A stretch of 64,000 nt of DNA from Micromonospora echinospora. GTDB taxonomy: Bacteria; Actinomycetota; Actinomycetes; Mycobacteriales; Micromonosporaceae. The translations under genes were made by a program, and so were the position numbers. Where the stretch lies: assembly GCF_900091495.1 (NCBI RefSeq), contig NZ_LT607413.1:7021001-7085000 (forward strand). The letters run 5' to 3'. A model generated the notes under the pieces. That model ran no database searches. It was given only the letters and a program-made list of their open reading frames with translations, and had not been told where the DNA came from. Shown here piece after piece: positions 49,607 to 58,528 of this stretch (its first letter is position 1; the number at the start of each line of letters is the position of its first letter).

Positions 49607-52600
49607 TCGGCGCGGCGGAACAGGCCGCCCTGGAGGCCCTGAGCTTCAATCCGGCGGCCACCCCCGACGACGTCTGGCGGCCCTCCCCCTACGACGTGCC
49701 GGAACTGCACGAACGGGTGGTCCGGGAAATCCTGCACGGCGTGGGTCGGGCGCGCACCGCCGACGTCGGCCAGCCCCTCGGCGTGGCGATGCAGGGACGC
49801 GCCGGCTCGGGCAAGACCCATTTGCTCGGTGCGGTACGCGACCAGATCCAGCGCCGGGGCGGCTACTTCTTCCTGGTCAGCATGATCAACGGAAGGACGT
49901 TCTGGGAGAGCGTCGCGCTCGCCCTGGTGGAGGGGATGGGCCGCGACGCCTTCGGCTGGGGAACCCAGCTCACCACCCTCCTGCGCCGACTCACCGCCCA
50001 GTTCGGCATCCCGGCCGAGGTGCGGGACGCGGTCGCTGGGCGGCGGCCGGTCACCCGCGCCGACCTGGACACGTTCGTCCGGGCCCTGCGGGCCTACGAC
50101 CGGGAGGTGGGTCGGGACACCCAGGACACCGCCCGGGCGCTGGTGCTGCACGGCTCCCTCGACTACGAGGCCCAGGACGTCGGGTACGCCCACCTGATCT
50201 CCGAGCCCGGGGATCCGGCGGCGCGGGCGTTCTGGGGGTTCGGCGGAGCGGTCCGCTCGCCCCAGCAGATCGTGCAGGACATCTCCCGGCTGGCCGCCCT
50301 GACGTTGGAGCCGACGGTCATCGCCGTCGACCAGCTCGACACGCTCTTCGCGCAGACCAGCACCTCGCTGTTCGCCCGGCACGAGGGGCTGGAGGACGCG
50401 CACGCCCGGACGGTCGGGCCGGTCGCCGACGGGCTGCTGACCCTGCGCGACGTCACCCGTCGCACCCTGACCGTGCTCTCCTGCCTGCCCGACACGTGGG
50501 AACTGCTGACCCGCAGCGCGCCGACCCCGGTCGCCGACCGGTTCCGCACCGCCGTCCTGCCCGACCGCATCCCCAGCCCGGAGATCGGGCGGGCGTTGGT
50601 CGAGAAGCGGTTCACCGCCGCGTACCGGGACGTGCGCTTCACCCCGCCCCACCCGACCTGGCCGATCGCGCCGGAGGCGTTCGCGGACGCGCCGAACCTC
50701 ACCCCACGGGCCCTGCTGCGCCGGGTGGACCGGCACGTCACCGCCTGCCGGGACCGCGACGAGGTCACCGAGCTGACCCGGCTGATCGACGTGCCGGCGG
50801 CCGGACCCACTCCGCCGCCGGCCCCCACGCGGGTCGCCCGTGTCGGACTGCACCGGCTCGACGAACGTTTCGCCGAGCTGGTGCGGACGGCCGGCGTCGA
50901 CGGCGCGCTGGACCCGGCCACCGAGGACATCCGGATGCCGGAGCTGCTGGGGGCCGGGCTCGCCGCCTGGATCGGCGAGCAGGCGACGACCGGCGCGACG
51001 TACCGGTACGACCCGCCACCGGGACGGAAACCGGCGCTGCACGGCCGGCTGGTCGAGGTGCTCGACGAGGCCACCGAGAACGAGGCGCACTGGTGTTTCC
51101 GGGCGATCGGCAGCGGCAACGCGATCGCGGTGCTCAGCCGGATCCGGGCCGCCTGCACCCTGGCGGGGCTGGACCGGGCGGTGCCGCAGCGGCGACTGGT
51201 GCTGCTGCGCAACGGTCCGTGGCCGAGCGGCCGGCGCACCGGCGAGGTGCTCGACGCGTTCCACGCCGCCGGTGGCGTCACGCACCCGGTCGGTGAGGCC
51301 GACCTGCGGGTCCTGGCCGCGCTGCGGACACTGGCCGCCGAGGCGGACCCGGCGTACCCGGACTGGCTGCTCGCCCGGCGACCGGCCAGCGGCACGGCGC
51401 TGTTCGGCGCGGTGCTGGGCGACCCGGGCGGCGGCCGACCGGACCACCCGCAAGGACCGCCCGCCCCCGAGCGGTCGGTGGACGGCGGCGGGCCGGCCGA
51501 CGCGACAGGGCCGCCGGATGTCGTCGGTTCGCCGGACGCTGCCGGGGCGACGTCGGATGCCGCCGGGCCGGTCGACCCCGACCGGCCGACGGACACCGCG
51601 GAGTCGACGGACACCGCAGAGCCGGCGGACTGCGGCGGCCCGGCGGACACCGCGCAGGCGGCCGACCCCGGCGGGCCGGTCACCGGCGGGGACGGACCGG
51701 TGCCGGCCGACAGCGGCCGGACGGGGACGCACGTCCGGGCTGCCCGTGCCGTCCGGCTCGGACACACGACGGACGGCGCACGTCCGTTCGAGGTGGACCT
51801 CGCCTCACTGCGGCGGCACAGTGTGGTCTTCGCCGGCTCCGGATCCGGCAAGACGGTGCTGATCCGCCGCCTGGTGGAGGAGTGTGCCCGGCAGGGGGTC
51901 TCGGCGATCGTGCTGGACCCGAACAACGACCTGGCCCGGCTGGGTGACCCCTGGCCGCACCCGCCGGCCGGCTGGCTGCCCGGTGACCGGGAACGGGCCC
52001 GGGACTACCTGGAGCAGACCGAGGTGGTCGTCTGGACGCCCCGGGTCACCGCCGGGCGACCGTTGAGCTTCCAGCCGCTGCCCGACTTCGCCCCGCTGCG
52101 GGACTCCCCCGACGAGTTCGACCAGGCGATCCGCTCGACCGTCGAGGCACTCGCGCCCCGCGCCGGGGTGGCCGGCACGACGAAGCTCGCCCAGCAGGGC
52201 AGGGCGGTGCTGACCGAGGCGTTGCAGGCGTACGCGCGCAGCGGTCTGGTGGGGTTGCCCGGCTTCACCGAGTTCCTCGCCGCCCTGCCCGACGGGGTGA
52301 GCCGGATGGCCCGGGCCGACAAGCTGGCCCACGAGGTGGCCGAGACCTTGAAGGCGGCCATGGTGACCGACCCGCTGTTCGGGGGTGCCGGTACCCCGGC
52401 CGATCCGGGCACGCTGCTCACGCCGTCGGCGGGTCGGCGGGCCCGGGTGTCGGTGATCAGCTTCGTCGGGCTCGTCTCGGACGCGCAGCGGCAGAGCTTC
52501 GTCAACCAGCTCCAGATGGCGCTGTTCGCGTGGATCCGCCGCCACCCGGCCGGGGACCGGCCGCTGGGTGGGTTGTTCGTCATGGACGAGGCGCAGACGC

Positions 52601-52965
52601 TCGCCCCGTCGACCGGGCACACACCGTGCACGGCCAGCTCGATCGCGCTCGCCTCGCAGGCCCGTAAGTACGGGCTGGGGCTGGTCTTCGCCACCCAGGC
52701 GCCGAAGGGGCTGCACAACCAGATCTCCGGCAACGCGACCACCCAGTTCTTCGGGCTCCTGAACTCTCCCGCGCAGATCGAGGCGGCCCGGGGACTGGCC
52801 CACGCCAAGGGCGGACGGTTACCGGACATCGGGCTGCTGGGCAGCGGGGAGTTCTACGCCGCCGGGGAGGGCTTCTCGTTCGTGAAGGTGCGGACGCCGA
52901 TGTGCCTCACCCACCATCCGCCGGCTCCACTCACACACGAGGAGGTGGTCGCCCGCGCGCGATGA
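49603..52965 (+). CDS. Dual P-loop NTPase with C-terminal HerA/DUF87-like domain
   Basis: A 1120-residue protein. The N-terminal AAA-type module has Walker A GRAGSGKT (65-72) and Walker B VIAVDQLD (Asp243). A middle region (about 400-600) is of unknown fold, then an Asp/Ala/Pro-rich low-complexity linker (about 615-705). The second module has Walker A GSGSGKT (745-751, Lys750) and Walker B FVMDEAQ (Asp995-Glu996), and resembles HerA/VirB4 translocases (VLDPNNDLARLGD, ATQAPKGLHNQISGNATTQF). A rare TTA codon lies at 52819. HerA-type ATPases paired with nucleases are typical of antiphage systems; this arrangement is not one I recognise. Confidence 0.82.
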   Translation: MIGAAEQAALEALSFNPAATPDDVWRPSPYDVPELHERVVREILHGVGRARTADVGQPLGVAMQGRAGSGKTHLLGAVRDQIQRRGGYFFLVSMINGRTFWESVALALVEGMGRDAFGWGTQLTTLLRRLTAQFGIPAEVRDAVAGRRPVTRADLDTFVRALRAYDREVGRDTQDTARALVLHGSLDYEAQDVGYAHLISEPGDPAARAFWGFGGAVRSPQQIVQDISRLAALTLEPTVIAVDQLDTLFAQTSTSLFARHEGLEDAHARTVGPVADGLLTLRDVTRRTLTVLSCLPDTWELLTRSAPTPVADRFRTAVLPDRIPSPEIGRALVEKRFTAAYRDVRFTPPHPTWPIAPEAFADAPNLTPRALLRRVDRHVTACRDRDEVTELTRLIDVPAAGPTPPPAPTRVARVGLHRLDERFAELVRTAGVDGALDPATEDIRMPELLGAGLAAWIGEQATTGATYRYDPPPGRKPALHGRLVEVLDEATENEAHWCFRAIGSGNAIAVLSRIRAACTLAGLDRAVPQRRLVLLRNGPWPSGRRTGEVLDAFHAAGGVTHPVGEADLRVLAALRTLAAEADPAYPDWLLARRPASGTALFGAVLGDPGGGRPDHPQGPPAPERSVDGGGPADATGPPDVVGSPDAAGATSDAAGPVDPDRPTDTAESTDTAEPADCGGPADTAQAADPGGPVTGGDGPVPADSGRTGTHVRAARAVRLGHTTDGARPFEVDLASLRRHSVVFAGSGSGKTVLIRRLVEECARQGVSAIVLDPNNDLARLGDPWPHPPAGWLPGDRERARDYLEQTEVVVWTPRVTAGRPLSFQPLPDFAPLRDSPDEFDQAIRSTVEALAPRAGVAGTTKLAQQGRAVLTEALQAYARSGLVGLPGFTEFLAALPDGVSRMARADKLAHEVAETLKAAMVTDPLFGGAGTPADPGTLLTPSAGRRARVSVISFVGLVSDAQRQSFVNQLQMALFAWIRRHPAGDRPLGGLFVMDEAQTLAPSTGHTPCTASSIALASQARKYGLGLVFATQAPKGLHNQISGNATTQFFGLLNSPAQIEAARGLAHAKGGRLPDIGLLGSGEFYAAGEGFSFVKVRTPMCLTHHPPAPLTHEEVVARAR

Positions 52966-53016
52966 CAGCTCGGCGCAGCAGCACGACACTCCGTCGCTGC
53001 GTCGTGGCAGCGCGTC

Positions 53017-53043
53017 TTGACTTACCTTTCCCGAGCCTATACA
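53017..53043 (+). promoter_or_regulatory. Promoter of the XRE regulator
   Basis: TTGACT at 53017 and TATACA at 53038 with a 15-base spacer, in an AT-rich stretch after the ATPase gene. It gives the XRE gene its own start and touches the palindrome beginning at 53043. Confidence 0.5.
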
Positions 53044-53059
53044 CGTTGCAGGGCAACGT
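53043..53059. promoter_or_regulatory. Palindrome upstream of the XRE gene, probable autoregulatory site
   Basis: ACGTTGCAGGGCAACGT has perfect 7-base arms around AGG, directly downstream of the -10 element and 37 bases before the start codon. A bound XRE dimer would block its own promoter. Confidence 0.5.
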
Positions 53060-53096
53060 CACGCAGTGTCGCCAGACAGAATCAAGGAGTATCCGG

Positions 53097-53987
53097 ATGC
53101 CGGAAGACATCGGGTCGACCGTGCCGCGTCGACAGCTCGGTCGACTGCTGCGCCAGTTCCGTACCGAGGCGGGCGTGACACTCGACGCCGCCGCCGAGGC
53201 ACTGGAATACAGCCGGCAGAAGATCTGGCGTATCGAGTCCGGCATGGGATCGGTCCGGGTTCTCGACGTCAGGGCGATGTGCGAACTGTACGGAGTGTCG
53301 CCGGAGATGACCGAGACGATGCGCGAACTGGCCGTCGAGACCCGATCCAAGGGTTGGTGGCACACGTACGGCGACGTGGTGCCGAGCTGGTTCGAGCTGT
53401 ACGTCGGCCTGGAGTCCGCCGCCGCCCACCTGCGCTGCCACGAGGAGTCGCTGATCCCCGACCTGTTCCAGACCCGCCAGTACGCGCAGGAGGTCCACCG
53501 GCTCGACCGACCACAGGCGAGCGAGGAACAACGGGCACGCGCGGTCGAGTTCCGCCTGCACCGGCAGTCGCTGGTGAACCGTCGCACCCCCGAAGCACCC
53601 CGGGTGTGCCAGATCCTCTCCGAGGCGGCGCTCCGGCGCGTCGTCGGCGGGGCGGCGCCGATGGCGGCACAGCTCCAGCGGCTCATCGACGTCAGCGCCC
53701 TACCCAACGTGACGATCCGCGTCCTTCCGCTGGCCGCCGGGCCGCCACCGGGCGCGGCGGCGGGCTCCTTCGTGATCCTGGACTTCCCGGCGGCCCGGGG
53801 CGGCCGGACCGCCGCCGAGCCGTCGGTGGTCTACAGCGAGTCGCTCACCGGCGCGTTCTACCTCGACAAGCCCGACGACCTGGCAGCCTACGAGCAGACC
53901 TGGCAGGGCATCGACCGGCTCGCGCTGGACGAGGGCGAGTCCGTCGACCTGATGAAGAAGATCATCGGGGAGTTGCGGCACGACTGA
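53097..53987 (+). CDS. XRE-family regulator with DUF5753 sensor domain
   Basis: A 296-residue protein: N-terminal XRE helix-turn-helix (LRQFRTEAGVTLDAAAEALE, YSRQKIWRIESGM) and the actinobacterial DUF5753 domain (WFELYVGLESAAAHLRCHEE, LIPDLFQTRQYAQEVHRL, SEAALRRVVGG, VLPLAAGPPPGAAAGSFVIL). Such proteins often sit next to small DUF397 or secreted proteins. ATG 53097 has AAGGAG seven bases upstream. It follows the nuclease-ATPase operon and precedes a small secreted protein; it may regulate either. Confidence 0.92.
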   Translation: MPEDIGSTVPRRQLGRLLRQFRTEAGVTLDAAAEALEYSRQKIWRIESGMGSVRVLDVRAMCELYGVSPEMTETMRELAVETRSKGWWHTYGDVVPSWFELYVGLESAAAHLRCHEESLIPDLFQTRQYAQEVHRLDRPQASEEQRARAVEFRLHRQSLVNRRTPEAPRVCQILSEAALRRVVGGAAPMAAQLQRLIDVSALPNVTIRVLPLAAGPPPGAAAGSFVILDFPAARGGRTAAEPSVVYSESLTGAFYLDKPDDLAAYEQTWQGIDRLALDEGESVDLMKKIIGELRHD

Positions 53988-54166
53988 GCGCCGCCGTGCA
54001 CAGCAACTCGTGCGCCTCGGCCGCCGTCGCCGGCCGACTCCGGGTCCCTGCCGCGCGGGCGGAGCACCGGGCACGGGAGAGCACTCGGAACGTCCGCAGC
54101 GGTGCAGGGCGACGGCCGGCACCACCCGTCACGCCGACCAGCTCGGCGCTGTCGAAAGGAGTGATC

Positions 54167-54523
54167 ATGGGTGAGTTCACGAAGGTTGCCGTCGGCGCGG
54201 TCGCAGCCGTGCTCGGTGCCACGCTGGGCACCGTTCCGGCCAGCGCGTCCTCGCTGAGAGTCGGCGGCCACTGCGACAGCCCGTTCGGCATCGGGCACTG
54301 GCGGGAGTTCACGTGTTCCGCATGGGCGTCCGGTGGCACCGGCGACTACCACTACTCCTGGCAGGGCCTGACGCCGATCGTCGAGTTCGAAGTCTACGAG
54401 GGCCCACTGGTCAACGGATACTGCACGGCGTACCACACCCACGGGGCGCGCGTGACGGTAACCAGTGGAGCGGAGACCGCCAGCGGGGACATCTGGTTCG
54501 ATTGCCCTTCCGTCCTGCGCTGA
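54167..54523 (+). CDS. Small secreted protein, unknown function
   Basis: A 118-residue protein with a Sec signal (VAVGAVAAVLGATLGTVPAS, cleavage after ASASS). The mature 90 residues have four Cys (GGHCDSP, EFTCSAWA, NGYCTAYH, WFDCPSVLR) probably in two disulfides, and a beta-sandwich-like SAWASGGTGDYHYSWQG. ATG 54167 follows GAAAGGAG. It is the gene after the XRE regulator, a frequent arrangement in streptomycetes and relatives. It could be a secreted toxin, inhibitor or matrix protein; not recognised. Confidence 0.75.
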   Translation: MGEFTKVAVGAVAAVLGATLGTVPASASSLRVGGHCDSPFGIGHWREFTCSAWASGGTGDYHYSWQGLTPIVEFEVYEGPLVNGYCTAYHTHGARVTVTSGAETASGDIWFDCPSVLR

Positions 54524-54955
54524 GAGCCCGCCGCGACCGCAGTCCCGCCGGCAGGCTCGCCCTCCCGCCAAGCCAGCAGTACCAGCATCATCCTCACCGC
54601 GCCGCCGAGCCGGTCACCGGGCATGGCCTGGAGCGCCTCGTCGTCCGAGGTGACCTGGGTGACCGGCCGGCGAACCGCCGGCACGTAGTCCTCGGGGTCG
54701 ATCGGGTCCTTTTCGCGGACGGATTCGGTCAGCTGCTGCGTCGACCTGGACAGTACGTGGACACAGGGCACCGCTCGATCGCTTTCCCTACCAACGGGCT
54801 TCAACTCGAGGGCACCCGCCACCGGACGCCGTTGGCGGACGGCAGAGTGCTGGAGATCTTCGAGGGTGTGGAACGTGGGATCTATCGACGCCCGGCGGGA
54901 CACGTGGGAACCGAACCGTTCGACCGCGTGGGCCCCTTTTCCAGCTCTTGCGCGA
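54524..54955. other. Gap between the secreted protein and the MarR-GNAT gene
   Basis: 432 bases. A minus-strand frame is open across it and encodes segments such as TQVTSDDEALQAMPGDRLGG and RMMLVLLAWREGEPAGG, but it has no good start or ribosome-binding site and runs into both neighbours. It may be the remnant of a lost gene. Nothing else is clear. Confidence 0.4.
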
Positions 54956-55819
54956 TCACAGGCTTTTCTCGAAGCAGAGCTGGTTGTACGGCGAGGGACT
55001 GTAGGAGGCGATCTCCCGGTATCCGCTGCTGCGGTACAGGGCAGTCGCCTCGCCGAGTGAGCGGTGGGTGCCCAGCCGGACGATACCCACGTCGTGCGCG
55101 GCGGCGTCGGCTTCCAGGTGTTCCAGGAGACGTCGGCCCAGGCCGAGGCCACGGCTCGTGGTGTCGGTCCACAGGTGACGGATCTCCGCCACGCCCGGAG
55201 CCAGCCGGATCCACGCGCCACACCCGACGGCCCTGCCGTGCTCGCGGGCGAGCAGGAGATTCCCGTCCAGGTGCTCGGGCGGGGTCAACGTCGCCTCGTC
55301 GTAGCCCTCCGGGAAGCGTCCGGCCAGCTCGGCGGCGTAGCGGCGCAGACACCACCGGGCCTGCGGGTCGTCCGCCGCGACCGGGTTGACCGTGACCGCC
55401 GCCAGCCGCAGCAGCCGCCGGACCTGCTGCTGGGCGGCCACCAGTTCCTCCTGCTGGCGTGGGCTGAGCCCGCCGAGCAGGGCGACGACGCCGGCACGGG
55501 ACCGGTCGTCGAGGACCCCGCGTTCCCGTCGGCCGGCGTCGGTGAGCTCGGCGACCCGGGCACGACCGTCGGAGGGATGCGGGACGACGCGGACCAGGCC
55601 CTGCTCTTCGAGGGTCCGCAGCAGCCGGCTCAGATACCCGGAATCCAGACCGAGACGGTCGCGCAACTCACGGACGGCGCTGCGGTCACCGATCTCCCAG
55701 AGCAGCCGGGACGGCCCGAGAGGGCGGTCGAGACCGAGGTAGCGATCGGTCAGCAGGCCCAGACGCTCGGTGTAGAAGCGGTTGAAGTCGCGCACCCGCT
55801 CGATCAGGTCATTCTCCAC
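54956..55819 (-). CDS. MarR-GNAT fusion: winged-helix regulator with acetyltransferase domain
   Basis: A 287-residue protein. Residues 1-140 are a MarR-type domain (AVRELRDRLGLDSGYLSRLL, VRVVPHPSDGRARVAELTDA). Residues about 145-287 are a GNAT acetyltransferase (RGLGLGRRLLEHLEADAAAH, the acetyl-CoA loop, and LYRSSGYREI). Fusions of this type occur in bacteria and are thought to couple regulation to acetylation of a small molecule. A 14-bp palindrome at 55834 lies upstream. Monocistronic on the minus strand. Confidence 0.9.
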   Translation of the reverse strand: MENDLIERVRDFNRFYTERLGLLTDRYLGLDRPLGPSRLLWEIGDRSAVRELRDRLGLDSGYLSRLLRTLEEQGLVRVVPHPSDGRARVAELTDAGRRERGVLDDRSRAGVVALLGGLSPRQQEELVAAQQQVRRLLRLAAVTVNPVAADDPQARWCLRRYAAELAGRFPEGYDEATLTPPEHLDGNLLLAREHGRAVGCGAWIRLAPGVAEIRHLWTDTTSRGLGLGRRLLEHLEADAAAHDVGIVRLGTHRSLGEATALYRSSGYREIASYSPSPYNQLCFEKSL

Positions 55820-55833
55820 CCCGCCGAGATTAT

Positions 55834-55847
55834 CTGACCTAGGTCAG
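55834..55847. promoter_or_regulatory. 14-bp palindrome, probable MarR-GNAT operator
   Basis: CTGACCTAGGTCAG is a perfect palindrome in an AT-richer stretch 15 bases upstream of the MarR-GNAT start. Confidence 0.6.
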
Positions 55848-55975
55848 GCAAATTACCGGACGCGCAGCACCGTTCGGGTCTGCACGACGGGGAACGTGAT
55901 CACCGGGCTCCCGGCGGCGTCTTCGGGAACTACGAACCGGACTCGAACCGGTAGCTGAGGGTCACTCTTCCTGTG

Positions 55976-58528
55976 TCAGGTAGCGCGGAGGCTGAGGGTT
56001 GATCGCAGCACAGCCAGCAGCACGGCGAGGTAGATGGTGGCGAGCAGGGTGGCCAGTTGGCTCCAGGGGATGGCGAAGGAGAAACCGGACACCTGCATGG
56101 CCAGCACCACCGTGGGTGGCAGAGCGATCACCACGCTGAGCAGGGTGCTCGTGGCGACGATGCTGCCGTACTGGATCAGCAGGACGTGGCGTGCCCAGGT
56201 GGGGGACACACCGATGGCGATGAGCCGACCGAGGTAGCCGCGCAGAGTCCGGGTTTGGGCCCGGGTGGCCATGAGTACGCCGGCCAGCGCGAGGAAGGCC
56301 AAGCCGACGGCGGTGACGACGATGGCGACCGCTGGGACAGGAGGCGACGGCGGGGTGTGGATGCGTGCCATCCGTGCGTCCAGTCCGGCGCTGGCAACGG
56401 CTTCCTGGATTGCTTTGGCCTGAGCCTCGGTGACGCCGCTGATGATCTGTGGCCCGGCCGGTGGGGCCGGGAGCTGCAACGTCTGGGCGGTGGAGGACAG
56501 CATGATCCCGTCGGTGCCAACGCGCCATTCCACCAGTGGTACGTCGACCACGGCGACCGGCACCCCGGGGGTTCGACCAATCGGCTTGTCCCCCTCTTTC
56601 ACGGTGAGGTGGATGGTCGTTCCCTCAACCGGTGGATGGGGAGCGTCGGCCCAGATGAGCAGCCCTCCGTTGCTGAGGGTGGTGCGTTGTGCCGATTCGA
56701 GGGGGTGGCCGATGATCTGCTCGACGTCCTGTGCGGTGGCGACGGCCAGGAGGCTGCCGTGGTGGTTGTCGCGGGTGACCGAGCGGGTCGTGGCGCCTCT
56801 GGCATCGGTGGTGAACAGGTAGCGCAGCTCGGCACGGGGGAACTGGTCGGCCTTGCCGGAGGCTTCGAGTGCGCGAAGCACCGGCGTGGGTGCCGGCCAG
56901 GTGATGCTGGCGCGGTCGGCGAGCATCACCTGGCCGGGCAGCACCTCGGGGTAGGCCTGGGCGTCGAGGGTGCGGATCATCGTGTCCAGCAGCACCAGGG
57001 AGCTGGTTGACGCGCCCATGAGGACGGTGAGCACGGCGATGACCGCTGCGGCGCGGCGTCGGTCGCCGGTCAGCTGCCGTCGTGCGAGGCGACGGCGTGG
57101 CCCGTGTTCCGGGAACACGCGCAGCATCACATCGACCACGTCGGGTACGGAGAGCAGTACCGCGATCGTGATGAGGCCGGTGAGGATCATCGCCTGCGCG
57201 GGCGAGTCGACCCGTACGCCGTACGCGACGGTCGCGCACCACGCGATGACGGCCACGATGTGCCGGGTGTCGCGGCTGAGCAGCTTGCCCGCCCATGCGA
57301 GCTTGACTGCACTCCGGGGGCGCCGTGCCACCTTGCCCTGCCTGCTCCGTAGGGCTGTCACGATCCCGGTGCACACGCAGGTGACGACGACCATCGCGAG
57401 AAGGCGCAGCATGGGAGCGGCGAGCCCGTCGAGCGGGGCGGACGGCATGTCTCGTACGCGGGCGATGAACGTTCTGGTTGCCAGGCCGATACCGGTGCCG
57501 GCCAGCGCCCCTGCGGCCGCCGCTGCCGTGCACCAGGCCAGCGTCGCCAGGGTCATGGCGGCGGTCGCCGTTGACCTGTGCACGCCCACCGCGACCAGCC
57601 GATCCGTCGTGCGACGGAAACGCCGGTCGTTGAGCCCGAAGACGAGCAGCACCATCGCCACCGGGAGCAGCAGCGAGGGGAGGGTGTAACCGGCGGGACT
57701 TCGCGCGATCCAGGTGCGTTCCGGCTGGAGCACGAGTTGCGCCCGGATGAGCTGGGTGTCTTCGACCAGGCCGAGATCGGCACTGGCGGTGTCCGGCAGC
57801 CGGGGTTTCGCGTCCCGGACCGCACCGCTGAAGGCGGCCACGGCACCCAGCACGTCGTTACCCGACCAGAGCAGGATCGGTTGGGCGCCGAGCAGCGGAA
57901 ATCCTTCCGCCAGGTTGGCGTCCAGGGCCGTCCAGGTGCCCGGCGCGACCAGCAGGTTCGAGGTCCGCGCGAACCGGTCGTCGGCGGTGCCGACCACCCG
58001 CAGCGACGCCTTTCCACCGAGGACGGGCAGGTCACCGCCCACAGTCGCCGCCAGGTCCGCGGGCTCGGTGACCACGACCTCGCCGGGCTGGCTGGGCCAA
58101 CGCCCCGACAGCAGCTGGTAGCGATCGGGGTACGGCGACAACTGCCAGGCGGTTTCCAGCATGCTCACGTCTCGCGCGGGCACGGTCGCGATCTGCATGC
58201 CGGAGGCGCTGAGCATGACCTCCACGTCGGTCAGACCGGCGCCGGCGGCACGGCCCCGCAGGTCCGGCACGAATCGGCTCTCGCCCGGCGGCAGGACGAT
58301 GCTGCCGTAACCGATCGACGCGCCGAACCGGCCCAGGTCGCGTTGAGCGACCTGTTCGCCGGAGAGGGAGAGGGCGCGGAGGCTGACGAACATCGCCATG
58401 ACGAACAGGCCCGCCACCAGCACGATCGATGCCGATCGGGCCAGCTCTCTCGACCGGGCGAGACGCCGGGCGAGACGGAGACCGAGTCGGACCTGAGCGA
58501 CGAGAGCCGGGGATGCGGTAGGAGTCAC
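55976..58528 (-). CDS. FtsX/MacB-type ABC transporter permease
   Basis: An 850-residue membrane protein with an N-terminal helix (SIVLVAGLFVMAMFVSLRAL), a large extracytoplasmic domain, several central helices (LLPVAMVLLVFGL, TLATLAWCTAAAAAGALAGT), a second extracytoplasmic domain and four C-terminal helices (VAIVVTAVGLAFLALAGVLM). This is the layout of FtsX/MacB permeases that drive extracellular events or peptide export by mechanical coupling. GTG/ATG start overlaps the ATPase end. It pairs with the ATPase at 58525-59205. The substrate is unknown; a small secreted protein is encoded directly upstream. Confidence 0.88.
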   Translation of the reverse strand: MTPTASPALVAQVRLGLRLARRLARSRELARSASIVLVAGLFVMAMFVSLRALSLSGEQVAQRDLGRFGASIGYGSIVLPPGESRFVPDLRGRAAGAGLTDVEVMLSASGMQIATVPARDVSMLETAWQLSPYPDRYQLLSGRWPSQPGEVVVTEPADLAATVGGDLPVLGGKASLRVVGTADDRFARTSNLLVAPGTWTALDANLAEGFPLLGAQPILLWSGNDVLGAVAAFSGAVRDAKPRLPDTASADLGLVEDTQLIRAQLVLQPERTWIARSPAGYTLPSLLLPVAMVLLVFGLNDRRFRRTTDRLVAVGVHRSTATAAMTLATLAWCTAAAAAGALAGTGIGLATRTFIARVRDMPSAPLDGLAAPMLRLLAMVVVTCVCTGIVTALRSRQGKVARRPRSAVKLAWAGKLLSRDTRHIVAVIAWCATVAYGVRVDSPAQAMILTGLITIAVLLSVPDVVDVMLRVFPEHGPRRRLARRQLTGDRRRAAAVIAVLTVLMGASTSSLVLLDTMIRTLDAQAYPEVLPGQVMLADRASITWPAPTPVLRALEASGKADQFPRAELRYLFTTDARGATTRSVTRDNHHGSLLAVATAQDVEQIIGHPLESAQRTTLSNGGLLIWADAPHPPVEGTTIHLTVKEGDKPIGRTPGVPVAVVDVPLVEWRVGTDGIMLSSTAQTLQLPAPPAGPQIISGVTEAQAKAIQEAVASAGLDARMARIHTPPSPPVPAVAIVVTAVGLAFLALAGVLMATRAQTRTLRGYLGRLIAIGVSPTWARHVLLIQYGSIVATSTLLSVVIALPPTVVLAMQVSGFSFAIPWSQLATLLATIYLAVLLAVLRSTLSLRAT

